The notes beneath the pieces were generated by a model, which was not told where the DNA came from, did no database searches, and saw only the letters and a program-made list of their open reading frames with translations. From [Clostridium] asparagiforme DSM 15981 (GTDB lineage: Bacteria; Bacillota; Clostridia; Lachnospirales; Lachnospiraceae): a stretch of 64,000 nucleotides of DNA. Both the position numbers and the translations under genes were made by a program. The stretch lies in the NCBI GenBank assembly GCA_025149125.1, contig CP102272.1:5394001-5458000 (forward strand), given 5' to 3'. Positions 1 through 8,803 of this stretch are shown in pieces (positions within the stretch are counted from its first letter, which is position 1; each line of letters starts with the position of its first letter).

Positions 1-705
1 GGCCGGAGCCGTTGGACCGGCCTTGCGCCTGTCCTCCGCCGCCAGAATCTCCCCCACCGCCTCCGGCCGGATCAGCCCGGTTCCGGCCCACAGCAGCGTG
101 CCTGCGATGATCCGCACCATATTGTAAAGAAATCCGCTCCCGGTGATCCGGATGGTGATCACATCCTCCTGATCCCGCTCCAGCTTAAGGTCATACACGG
201 TCCGCACGGTGTCCGTCACCTGGGTTTTGGCGCTGCAAAAGCTTTTAAAGTCGTGCTCTCCCAGAATAAATTCTGCGGCCTGACGCATTTTCTCCAGATC
301 CAGATCGTAGTAGCAATGGTATGTGTACAGGCGCTTGTCCGGCATCTCGATCCTGCGGTTTAAGATTTTGTACTCATAGGTCTTGACGCACCGCCGCTTT
401 CTGGGATGCCAGTCCGTCGCCACCTCCTCTGAGCTTTGTACCCGGATATCCTCGGGCAGACGCTGGTTCACCGCCAGACAGATCTTGTCCGCCGCCATGC
501 GGTTCTTTGTGTCGAACACCGCCACATTTCCCTGCGCGTGCACCCCCGCGTCCGTGCGGCTGGCGCCGATCACGGCGATGGGTTCCCTCAAAAGCTCCGT
601 CAGCGCCTTGTTCAGCACTTCCTCGATTGTCACCGCATTGGGCTGGTACTGCCAGCCGTGGTAATTGGTGCCGTCGTAGGCCACCACCAGGCGAATCCGT
701 CTCAT
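1..705 (-). CDS. truA: tRNA pseudouridine(38-40) synthase TruA, 3' end cut by window edge
   Basis: TruA isomerises uridines 38-40 of the tRNA anticodon arm to pseudouridine in the cytoplasm. The frame is open for 235 codons from the ATG at 705 to the window edge. The catalytic block ASRTDAGVHA with the nucleophilic Asp lies near residue 50. The end reads RKAGPTAP, a typical near-terminal TruA motif, so probably only 10-20 residues are missing. It is the last visible gene of ecfA1-ecfA2-ecfT-truA, starting 37 nt after the ecfT stop, an order common in Firmicutes. Confidence 0.95.
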   Translation of the reverse strand, partial: MRRIRLVVAYDGTNYHGWQYQPNAVTIEEVLNKALTELLREPIAVIGASRTDAGVHAQGNVAVFDTKNRMAADKICLAVNQRLPEDIRVQSSEEVATDWHPRKRRCVKTYEYKILNRRIEMPDKRLYTYHCYYDLDLEKMRQAAEFILGEHDFKSFCSAKTQVTDTVRTVYDLKLERDQEDVITIRITGSGFLYNMVRIIAGTLLWAGTGLIRPEAVGEILAAEDRRKAGPTAPA

Positions 706-742
706 GTTTCCGATTCCTTCCATATTAAATGCCGCACGTCTT

Positions 743-1543
743 CTACAGATATACCCGTATTCCTGCCATCGCGACAATGTACACTGCATACAAAAGATAG
801 GCCGTCCGGTCCGCAGCCCGGTAATGCAGCGGTTTCATCTTGGTCCTGCCCTCTCCGCCGCGGTAGCAGCGCGCCTCCATGGCCATCGCCAAATCCGTGG
901 CACGGCGGAACGCGGAGATGAACAGCGGAACCAGAAGGGGCACCATCGCCTTGGCCTTGCGGATCAGGTTGCCGGACTCAAAGTCCGCGCCCCTTGCCAT
1001 CTGCGCCTTCATGATCTTGTCCGTCTCCTCCACCAGAATAGGAATGAACCGCAGCGCGATGGACATCATCATGGACACCTCGTGCACCGGAACCCCAACT
1101 TTGTTCAGAAATCCCAGGCTTTTCTCCAGACCGTCCGTCAGCTGGTTGGGCGTGGTGGTCAGCGTCATCACCGAGGAGCCGATCACCAGATAGATCAGGC
1201 GCAGCGCCATAAATCCAGCCAGCCGCACGCCCTCGTGGGTGATCTTAAAAATCCAGAATTTAACAATTACAGTGCCGTCGGTCAAAAACAGGTTAAAGCT
1301 GACGCTGATGAGCAGCAGTACCAGCACCGCCCGCAGCCCCCGCACCATAAACTTAAACGGCACCCTGGACGCCCGGATCACCAGGCCTAAAACCACCGTG
1401 GCCAGTAGGTACGCCCACAGGCTGTCCGCCATAAAAAGCGAGATAATGAATACCATTGTCCCAAACAGTTTGGTTCTGGGGTCCAGGCGGTGAACCGCAG
1501 AATCTACCGGATAATATTGTCCCAGCGTAATCTCTCTTAACAT
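743..1543 (-). CDS. ecfT: ECF transporter transmembrane subunit EcfT
   Basis: EcfT is the membrane coupling subunit of energy-coupling factor vitamin importers; it joins the two ATPases to exchangeable substrate-binding S components. The 266-residue protein has an N-terminal cluster of membrane segments (about residues 25-125) and, on the cytoplasmic coupling helices, the two Arg motifs AQMARGADF (about 185) and MEARCYRG (about 225) that dock into EcfA1 and EcfA2. The start follows the SD aggagcgga. It lies 8 nt after ecfA2. No S component is in the window, so the substrate cannot be told; this is probably the shared group II module. Confidence 0.95.
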   Translation of the reverse strand: MLREITLGQYYPVDSAVHRLDPRTKLFGTMVFIISLFMADSLWAYLLATVVLGLVIRASRVPFKFMVRGLRAVLVLLLISVSFNLFLTDGTVIVKFWIFKITHEGVRLAGFMALRLIYLVIGSSVMTLTTTPNQLTDGLEKSLGFLNKVGVPVHEVSMMMSIALRFIPILVEETDKIMKAQMARGADFESGNLIRKAKAMVPLLVPLFISAFRRATDLAMAMEARCYRGGEGRTKMKPLHYRAADRTAYLLYAVYIVAMAGIRVYL

Positions 1544-1551
1544 TTCCGCTC

Positions 1552-2400
1552 CTATTGTCTGTAAAGCTTCAGAATTGCCTTCCTGGCCTCAGCCACCGTG
1601 GTGATATCCTCATCGATGTCGATTCCGCGTTCCCGCAGATCGTGCACCAGATATGTGATCTGAGGCGCAGCCAGCCCGATGGCCTCCAGTTCCCGGTAAT
1701 GGCGGAACACCTCCTTGGGCGGTCCGTCAAATACCTTCTCGCCGTGATTCATCACCATCAGCCGGTCGGCGTAGCGCGCCACGTCCTCCATACTGTGGGA
1801 AACCAGGATGATCGTCATCCCCCGGTCCCGGTGCAGCCGGTCGATCTGATCCAGAATCTCATCCCGTCCCCTGGGGTCCAGGCCGGCCGTTGGCTCGTCC
1901 AGTATCAGCACCTCCGGCTCCATGGCCAGCACTCCGGCGATGGCCACCCGGCGTTTCTGTCCGCCGGACAGTTCAAAGGGCGACTGTGCGTAAAAGGACT
2001 CGTCAAGCCCCACCAGCTCCAGCGCCTTCTTCGCCCGCTCCCCGGCCTCCTCTGCGGAAAGCCCCTGATTCTTTGGGCCAAAGCACACGTCCGTCAGAAC
2101 GTCCACCTCAAACAGCTGATGCTCGGGGTACTGGAACACCAGGCCCACCTTGCTGCGCAGCCCTTTCATATCATATCCTTCCGCGTAAATATCTTCCCCA
2201 TTGTACAGAATCTGGCCGCTGGTCGCCCGCTCCAGCCCGTTTAAGTGCTGAATCAGCGTGGACTTCCCGGACCCGGTGTGGCCGATCAGCCCCACAAACT
2301 CCCCGTCCTGTATCTCGAAATTGACATGTTTCAGCGCCTTCTGCTCAAACGCCGTTCCGGCGCCGTACACAAAATTCAAATCCACTGCTTTGATCGACAT
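1552..2400 (-). CDS. ecfA2: ECF transporter ATPase EcfA2
   Basis: One of two unequal ABC ATPases that power the ECF vitamin transporter. The 282 residues carry Walker A GHTGSGKST (about 40), a Q-loop in FQYPEHQLF, signature LSGGQKRRVAIAG (about 145), Walker B LILDEPTAGLDP and the switch His in VSHSMED. The QYPEHQLF stretch is typical of EcfA2, as opposed to QNPDNQ in EcfA1. It starts one base after the ecfA1 stop, so the two are almost certainly translationally coupled. Length is usual for the family. Confidence 0.94.
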   Translation of the reverse strand: MSIKAVDLNFVYGAGTAFEQKALKHVNFEIQDGEFVGLIGHTGSGKSTLIQHLNGLERATSGQILYNGEDIYAEGYDMKGLRSKVGLVFQYPEHQLFEVDVLTDVCFGPKNQGLSAEEAGERAKKALELVGLDESFYAQSPFELSGGQKRRVAIAGVLAMEPEVLILDEPTAGLDPRGRDEILDQIDRLHRDRGMTIILVSHSMEDVARYADRLMVMNHGEKVFDGPPKEVFRHYRELEAIGLAAPQITYLVHDLRERGIDIDEDITTVAEARKAILKLYRQ

Positions 2401-2401
2401 T

Positions 2402-3268
2402 TTACTCTCCCTGCTTCTTCAGAAGCGGAACCAACTGCTCCACCAGCTCCCTGCGGCCCAAAATCCCGTCCCCAAGGGGCATACCCGCCTCCTTCAGCTC
2501 CCAGGCCAGCTCCGTGGCCTGCGGAACGTCCAGTCCGTGGCTCTTTAACTCCTTCACCCGCGAAAAAATCTCCCTGGGCTTGCCGTCCATCACGATCCTC
2601 CCATCATCCATCACGATGATCCGGTCCGCGTGCACCGCTTCTTCCATATAATGGGTAATCAACAGCACCGTAATCTTCTCCACCCGGTTCAATTCCCTCA
2701 GGGTACGGATCACTTCCTTACGCCCATTGGGGTCCAGCATCGCCGTCGGCTCGTCCAAGATAATACACTGGGGCCGCATCGCCATCACCCCGGCGATCGC
2801 CACCCGCTGCTTCTGCCCGCCGGACAGCTTATTCGGGGACTGCAGCCGGTAAGCCGTCATCCCCACAGCCTCCAGGCTCTCATCCACCCTGCGCCAGATT
2901 TCCTCCGTGGGAATGCCCATATTCTCCGGGCCGAATCCCACGTCCTCCTCCACCACATTGCCGATAATCTGGTTATCCGGGTTCTGGAACACCATACCCG
3001 CGGCTTTGCGCACATCCCAGATATGCTCCTCGTCCCTGGTATCCATCCCCGAAACCCAGACCGTGCCCTCAGAGGGCATCAAAATCCCGTTAATATGCTT
3101 CGCAAACGTAGACTTCCCGGAGCCATTGTGCCCCAAAACAGCCACAAAGTCCCCCTTCTTAATATCCACGTCCACATCATTGATGGCCCGCTTCACTTCC
3201 TCTACGTTCTCTTCCTCATCCCTGCGGATATATTCAAAAATCAGCTTCGAAGCCTTTACGATTCCCAT
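2402..3268 (-). CDS. ecfA1: ECF transporter ATPase EcfA1
   Basis: Second ATPase of the ECF module, forming an asymmetric heterodimer with EcfA2. The 288 residues show Walker A GHNGSGKST, Q-loop FQNPDNQIIG, signature LSGGQKQRVAIAG and Walker B IILDEPTAMLDP. It is the first gene of ecfA1-ecfA2-ecfT-truA. In many Firmicutes this gene directly follows rplQ; here it has its own promoter (3309-3337) and lies about 11.6 kb from rplQ, so the ribosomal transcript no longer feeds into it. Confidence 0.94.
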   Translation of the reverse strand: MGIVKASKLIFEYIRRDEEENVEEVKRAINDVDVDIKKGDFVAVLGHNGSGKSTFAKHINGILMPSEGTVWVSGMDTRDEEHIWDVRKAAGMVFQNPDNQIIGNVVEEDVGFGPENMGIPTEEIWRRVDESLEAVGMTAYRLQSPNKLSGGQKQRVAIAGVMAMRPQCIILDEPTAMLDPNGRKEVIRTLRELNRVEKITVLLITHYMEEAVHADRIIVMDDGRIVMDGKPREIFSRVKELKSHGLDVPQATELAWELKEAGMPLGDGILGRRELVEQLVPLLKKQGE

Positions 3269-3308
3269 ACGGTCCCGTCCTTATCTGCATACTGCATTTC
3301 GTTTTTAA

Positions 3309-3337
3309 ATTGTAGTTGATATCCCCCCATAAGTCAA
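3309..3337 (-). promoter_or_regulatory. Sigma-A-type promoter of the ecfA1 operon
   Basis: On the minus strand TTGACT (3332-3337) is followed after 17 nt by TACAAT (3309-3314), about 40 nt upstream of the ecfA1 ATG. It explains how the ecf-truA genes are expressed after separation from the ribosomal operon. Confidence 0.7.
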
Positions 3338-3450
3338 GACAACCCCACGCATAAAATAAGAGACAATCCCATTTTCCCGCTCTTTCAACCAAAAAAAGCC
3401 CGATGCCCCCGCACCGCAGCCCTCAAACAATCTTACATTTTTTTCCATTC

Positions 3451-3718
3451 CTCCCGCCCGGTCCCCCGCGGGTGAGAGAAAGCGGGCAGGGGTGCACAGG
3501 CGACTGTGTAGCGATTCGCAGGGAGTTAGGCGGAAGGGGGGCGGAAAGTGGAGGTTGTTCCGGAACGGTAGGCGCCCGGAACAAAGCGGAGGCGGAGGGG
3601 CAGGCATCAGGCCTGCGCCGGAGCTCGGAGCGGTCCTGCGCTTTCCGTCCCCCTTCCGCCTTACTCCCTGCCATCGCGGAGCCCCGGAGCCAGTGCGCCC
3701 CTGCCCGCTTTCTCTCAC
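3451..3718 (+). repeat. Long inverted-repeat element A1 (possible structured RNA)
   Basis: This 466-bp gap between the response-regulator gene and the ecf promoter holds no credible gene. It contains an interrupted long stem. Outer arms 3472-3497 and 3693-3718 match at 25 of 26 positions. Inner arms 3518-3548 and 3641-3671 match at 29 of 31. A poorly paired bulge of about 20 nt lies between them. The apical region holds two small hairpins, at 3557-3582 (gttccgg/ccggaac) and 3600-3616 (gcaggc/gcctgc). The left flank ctcccgcccggtcccc (3451-3466) recurs exactly beside the similar element at 46084. Both transitions in the arms would be G-U wobbles in a plus-strand RNA. Function unknown. Confidence 0.75.
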
Positions 3719-3734
3719 GAACGGTAGCCCCTCC

Positions 3735-4511
3735 CTATCTCCCCTTCACAAACTTCGTAGGCGACTTCAACGTATACTTCTTAAACACCGCACAAAAATG
3801 CTTATAATCCGTAAACCCGCACGCCTCCGAAATCTCACTGATCCGGTACTTCTGTGCGTTGAGCATCACAATCGCCTGCTGCACCCGGTATTTGTTCAGG
3901 AAATCCAGAAACGTCTGCCCCGTAACCTCCTTGAACTTCCGGCTCAGATAGCTGGCGCTGACCCCCATCTCCTCTGAAATCGACTCAATACTCAGCTTTT
4001 CCCCAAAACGCTCCCGGATCTGCCCGATGGCCCTGGAAACATATTGGTTCTCCGATAAATCCAGCTGCATAAAATACTCCAGGTTCATATTTCCCCCGTC
4101 CAGCTCGGCCTGCTCCATGACCTTCTCCACCTGACGGCTGCTGGCGATCTCTTCCCCCAGCTTCTTCATAATCTCCGCCAGCTGTTCCTCATCCACCGGT
4201 TTCAGCAGATATTCGCACACTCTGGCGTCAATGGCCCGCCTGGCATACTCAAAATCCGCATAGCTGGTCAGCAAAATACTTTTAAAATGCACCGTCTCCG
4301 ACGCCCGCTTGATCATCTCGATCCCGTCCAGAAACGGCATGCAGATATCCGCAATCACCACGTCGGGCCTGCATTCCAGAATCTTCTCCAGCCCCTCCTG
4401 CCCGTTGGCCGCCTCCGCGACCACCACGCAGTCCATGGACAGCCAGTCCGTCGTGTAAACCAAACCTTTGCGGATAATATCTTCATCCTCTGCAATCAAC
4501 ACTCTCAGCAT
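3735..4511 (-). CDS. AraC-type response regulator (YesN/HptR-like)
   Basis: Cytoplasmic DNA-binding response regulator of 258 residues. The N-terminal receiver domain (about 1-120) has the acidic pocket EDED (8-11), phospho-acceptor Asp55 (VVIAD) and Lys104 (LLKPVD). The C-terminal AraC/XylS domain (about 155-258) has two HTHs, including ISEEMGVSASYLSRKFKE and ISEACGFTDYKHFCAVFKK. It overlaps the kinase stop by 7 bp, so the two are co-translated. By context it should activate the ABC importer upstream; S. aureus HptR is a similar AraC-type regulator paired with a YesM-type kinase and a binding protein. The target promoter is inferred. Confidence 0.9.
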   Translation of the reverse strand: MLRVLIAEDEDIIRKGLVYTTDWLSMDCVVVAEAANGQEGLEKILECRPDVVIADICMPFLDGIEMIKRASETVHFKSILLTSYADFEYARRAIDARVCEYLLKPVDEEQLAEIMKKLGEEIASSRQVEKVMEQAELDGGNMNLEYFMQLDLSENQYVSRAIGQIRERFGEKLSIESISEEMGVSASYLSRKFKEVTGQTFLDFLNKYRVQQAIVMLNAQKYRISEISEACGFTDYKHFCAVFKKYTLKSPTKFVKGR

Positions 4512-6202
4512 TCCTTTTCCTCCGTATTGGCCGGAAGCGTCACGATCAGCGTGGTGCCGTGGCCTTCCGTGCTGCGGATCTCCACGCCGTACGGCCTGCC
4601 GTACAAAATTTCGATCCGGCGGTGTATGTTATAAAGTCCCGAATGCCTGCTGCGGTTCTCCTTCTGCCCCAGCAGGGCCGTCAGCTCGCTCAGTGTCTGG
4701 GGCGTCATTCCGACGCCGTCGTCCCGGCAGATCATGGTCAGCCTGCCCTCGTGAATATAAACCTTTAGCTCCACCCGCAGCGTTTCCTGATTGCCGAAAC
4801 CGTATTTCACGGAATTCTCGATCATGGGCTGAAACACCAGCTTGGGGATCCTGCATGCAAGCGCCTGGGGTTCCACGTCAATCTCATAGGAAAAACGCCG
4901 GTTAAACCGGTATTTCAAAATCGTCAGGTAATTCTCCAGGTGATCCAGATCCTCCCGCAGGGTCACCTCCTCGCGGCTCCCGTCCAGGCTGTAGCGCAGC
5001 AGGCTGGAAAGGCTGAATACCATCTTTGCCGCGATTTCCGGCTCGATGCGGCACATGTAGCGGATATTTTCCAGCGTATTATACAGGAAATGGGGATTAA
5101 ACTGGCTCTCCAGTTGTTTGATCTGGGAGGCTGCCACCAGCTCCGTCATTTTCCGGTTGTTCTCCATCTGAAGCTTTAAGCTGGTAATCATCTCATTGTA
5201 AGCGTCCGCAATGGTCTTAAATTCATTGTCGCTGTCAATGTGAATCCGCTCCAAATCTCCGTCCCGGGCGCTCTCCATTACGTCCAGTATCCGGTAAAAG
5301 TCCCTTGTCTTGCGCTCCGTCACCCGCTTGGTGCTGAAGGACACCCAGATGGTCATCAGCGCCAGCGCCGTGATAATGAGAGCGCCGCCCATGCCTAAGG
5401 AGACCACGATATTCTGGATATCGGACACCGAGTAAACGCGGAACATGCCGTGATACACATCCTGGCAGCCCGCCAGATACAGGTTTTTATCGTAGTGCAG
5501 ATATCGCCCGGCTCCCTCCAGCGCTTCGATCACCTGGTTGCTTTTATCCGTAAAATTGTAGGTATTGCTCAGAAAAATGCGTCCGAACCGGTCCGCGATC
5601 AGAATCTGCGTGTCCGCCTGGTCCAGGGCCGGCTGAAACCGGCTGCTGTTGATCGCGAACACCAGATACCCCACCGTCTCCTCCCCGTTCAGAATGGTCC
5701 GCCCCAGGGCAATATCCCGGTCCTGCTTCTTCCACCCGTCCATCAGGCGGACCGCAGTCCCGCCCGGCCGCGTTTCCATGGAGGCAAAAATACCCCAGTC
5801 CACGTCGGGATCCACTTTGAGATACTCCGGCAGCGCAGAGCGGCTGGACATGACCGGATTCCGGTCCGCATCCAGCACGAACAGGTCCGCCTCGTATCCA
5901 AGCTCATTGGAAACACTGTAAAAGTCCCGGAAAATGTACACCTGGCGGTCGGTGTTCATTTCCCCGGAAAATAAATCCGGCTGCGCCGCCAGCTCTTCCA
6001 GTTCATTCCCGTAGGCCGTCAGCACCCGGTTTAGCTCCCCGGCCACATATTGGTTGTGCCGTTCATTTCCGCTCATCTTTCCCTGCATGAGGGCTGCAAG
6101 AAATACAAGGCCGCAGACCAGGGTGAACAGCACGGAAGGGATGATGGCGTAACCGATGAAAAGCTTGCGCAGCTCGTCCCGAAAATACCGCTCTTTTTTC
6201 AT
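4505..6202 (-). CDS. Membrane sensor histidine kinase, LytS/YesM type (HptS-like)
   Basis: A 565-residue sensor kinase. A membrane segment near 14-39 and another near 266-292 bracket an extracellular sensing domain of about 225 residues; a HAMP-like linker follows. The phospho-acceptor lies in the His_kinase motif QFNPHFLYNTLEN (about 377) and the HATPase domain has the G1 box DDGVGM (about 500). The start overlaps the stop of the upstream binding-protein gene by 4 bp (ATGA), which strongly suggests that binding protein, kinase and regulator form one signalling unit. The ligand is not visible from sequence; a phosphorylated sugar is my inference from HptASR and PgtABC systems. Confidence 0.9.
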   Translation of the reverse strand: MKKERYFRDELRKLFIGYAIIPSVLFTLVCGLVFLAALMQGKMSGNERHNQYVAGELNRVLTAYGNELEELAAQPDLFSGEMNTDRQVYIFRDFYSVSNELGYEADLFVLDADRNPVMSSRSALPEYLKVDPDVDWGIFASMETRPGGTAVRLMDGWKKQDRDIALGRTILNGEETVGYLVFAINSSRFQPALDQADTQILIADRFGRIFLSNTYNFTDKSNQVIEALEGAGRYLHYDKNLYLAGCQDVYHGMFRVYSVSDIQNIVVSLGMGGALIITALALMTIWVSFSTKRVTERKTRDFYRILDVMESARDGDLERIHIDSDNEFKTIADAYNEMITSLKLQMENNRKMTELVAASQIKQLESQFNPHFLYNTLENIRYMCRIEPEIAAKMVFSLSSLLRYSLDGSREEVTLREDLDHLENYLTILKYRFNRRFSYEIDVEPQALACRIPKLVFQPMIENSVKYGFGNQETLRVELKVYIHEGRLTMICRDDGVGMTPQTLSELTALLGQKENRSRHSGLYNIHRRIEILYGRPYGVEIRSTEGHGTTLIVTLPANTEEKEC

Positions 6203-7260
6203 TCCGCCGCCCCCTTCCCGCCTTCCGTCAGGGTTGCCCGGAATATGTCGTCAAAACGGCTCAGCCATTTCTGCTTATTTTCGTTGACCACCGCCGGATC
6301 GTCATAAATGATATGAAGGGAGTCCTTGTCCGGCAGATAGTCCGGCTCCTCCACGTCCGTGCGCACGGAACGGCGGTCCAGGGTGGTGGCGATCATGGTC
6401 TGGGCGTCACGGCCTGTCACAAAGTCCACAAAGGCCCTGGCCTCCGCCACATGCTCCGCTCCCACCGCGATGCACACCACGTCGGGTTTGGAAATGACGC
6501 CCTCTTCCATGTAAACCAGCTTCACCGCGCTGTTTTCGCTTGCCACATAGTGGGCCGCGCCCTCCTCAAAGGTCAGCCCCACGGTGTAACGCCCTTCCGC
6601 AACGCCCCTGTAGACCGCGGAGGAACTCTCCAGCAGGTTTCCGTCCAGGTTTTCACAGAAGGCCCGCACGTAGTCCCAGCCCATTTCCGGATCGCCGTTT
6701 CCCATGGCATACAGCATATTGATCAGATGCTCGTAGGACGAGGAGGAAACGGACGGGTTGGCCATGGCGATTCGGCCCTTTAACTCTGGCTGCAACAGAT
6801 CGCCGTAACCTTTTATGGAAATGCCGCCGATCAGGTTGGTGTTCACCATCAACACGCTGGGAACGTCCGTAAACCGCGTCATGTTCCCCTCCACGTTGCA
6901 GAACTCCGGCCGCACTACGCTCTCATTTTCACTGATGTAGGGGGCAAACAGCTCACGGCGCTCTATGGTGGTGGAGAGGGAACCGCCCCAGAAGATGTCG
7001 CAGCGCGGCTGTTTCTGCTCCGCCACCATCTCCAACAGCTCGCCGGTTCCGCCGGTCTGCACCTGCACGCTTATGCCGGTGCGCTCCTCGAACTCGGAGA
7101 CCACCGGATTTATAAAATCCAACGGATGAGGGCAGTAAATGACCAGCGCCTCATCCGTTTTTAAGTCCGCCGGGCGCCCTAAATTTCTGCCTGCACAGCC
7201 GGTGAGGGCTAGCAGGAGAAATAGGAGGGCGGCGGTGATGTAATTGTGTTTGTTTTTCAT
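6199..7260 (-). CDS. Lipoprotein solute-binding protein, probable co-sensor (HptA/PgtC-like)
   Basis: Family-1 type extracellular binding protein of 353 residues from the ATG at 7260. I chose this start because it gives a lipoprotein signal peptide, MKNKHNYITAALL then LALTGCAG, with lipobox Cys near residue 22; the longer frame adds an unlikely leader. Motifs such as VIYCPHPLDFINPVV and CDIFWGG resemble Fe3+/phosphosugar-binding proteins. It overlaps the kinase gene by 4 bp, whereas the importer has its own binding protein at 10752, so this copy likely presents ligand to the kinase. It would sit on the outer face of the membrane. The ligand is unproven. Confidence 0.85.
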   Translation of the reverse strand: MKNKHNYITAALLFLLLALTGCAGRNLGRPADLKTDEALVIYCPHPLDFINPVVSEFEERTGISVQVQTGGTGELLEMVAEQKQPRCDIFWGGSLSTTIERRELFAPYISENESVVRPEFCNVEGNMTRFTDVPSVLMVNTNLIGGISIKGYGDLLQPELKGRIAMANPSVSSSSYEHLINMLYAMGNGDPEMGWDYVRAFCENLDGNLLESSSAVYRGVAEGRYTVGLTFEEGAAHYVASENSAVKLVYMEEGVISKPDVVCIAVGAEHVAEARAFVDFVTGRDAQTMIATTLDRRSVRTDVEEPDYLPDKDSLHIIYDDPAVVNENKQKWLSRFDDIFRATLTEGGKGAAE

Positions 7261-7308
7261 AGTTTTGGGAGTCCTGTTTTTGAGGGGGATTTGTTGAGGG
7301 GGAGGACC

Positions 7309-7509
7309 ATGTGCAGCTCCACTTATGTGCCAGCACAACGGGCTACTACTCACGTCCCTTCACGCACCTTCGCGTCTCGCTAACCCGCAGTGCAGCTCGA
7401 TTCCGCTTCGCTTCATCTCGCTCACGGGCTTCGCCCTATGTGAACGGCCATATGCAGCTCCACTTACGTGCCAGCACGACGTGGCTCTGCATATGTCCCT
7501 TCACGCACT
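7309..7509. repeat. Imperfect direct repeat, about 60 bp, two copies
   Basis: Copies begin at 7309 and 7450 (141 bp apart). They share the core gcagctccactta-gtgccagcac and the end gtcccttcacgca. The second copy also contains an inverted pair around atatgcag/ctgcatat. Together with the 93-bp repeats this fills the 466-bp gap between the two operons. No coding gene is credible here. Confidence 0.7.
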
Positions 7510-7530
7510 GCTCATTGCCTACCTGGATTA

Positions 7531-7716
7531 TACCACAAACACTAAGCTCGTGAAAGACCTCGCCAAGTGTTTCGGCATGTATTCTCACTAGACTCGATAA
7601 TACCTCGTCAAGTGTTCATACGATACCACAAACACTCAGTTCGTGAAAGACCTCGCCAAGTATTTCGGCATGTATTCTCACCAGGCTCGATAATACTTCG
7701 TCAAGTGTTCATACGA
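7531..7716. repeat. Tandem direct repeat, 2 x 93 bp
   Basis: Unit 1 is 7531-7623 and unit 2 is 7624-7716, nearly identical, both beginning taccacaaacact. Each unit is itself built from two diverged half-units of about 46 bp; on the minus strand both contain acacttg-cgaggt. The array lies directly after the ATPase stop (7727) and before the sensor operon, so it may carry a 3' processing or regulatory function, or be a neutral duplication. Confidence 0.8.
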
Positions 7717-7726
7717 TACTATCTCC

Positions 7727-8803
<1,077 letters not shown>

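Noticed and set aside
3305..3807. Several open frames over the 3.3-3.8 kb region on both strands
   Set aside because: All run through the inverted-repeat element and have composition typical of GC-rich non-coding DNA, with no homology I can recognise.
7261..7353. Longer start of the sensor-linked binding protein at 7353
   Set aside because: It would bury the lipoprotein signal peptide, which begins at 7260.
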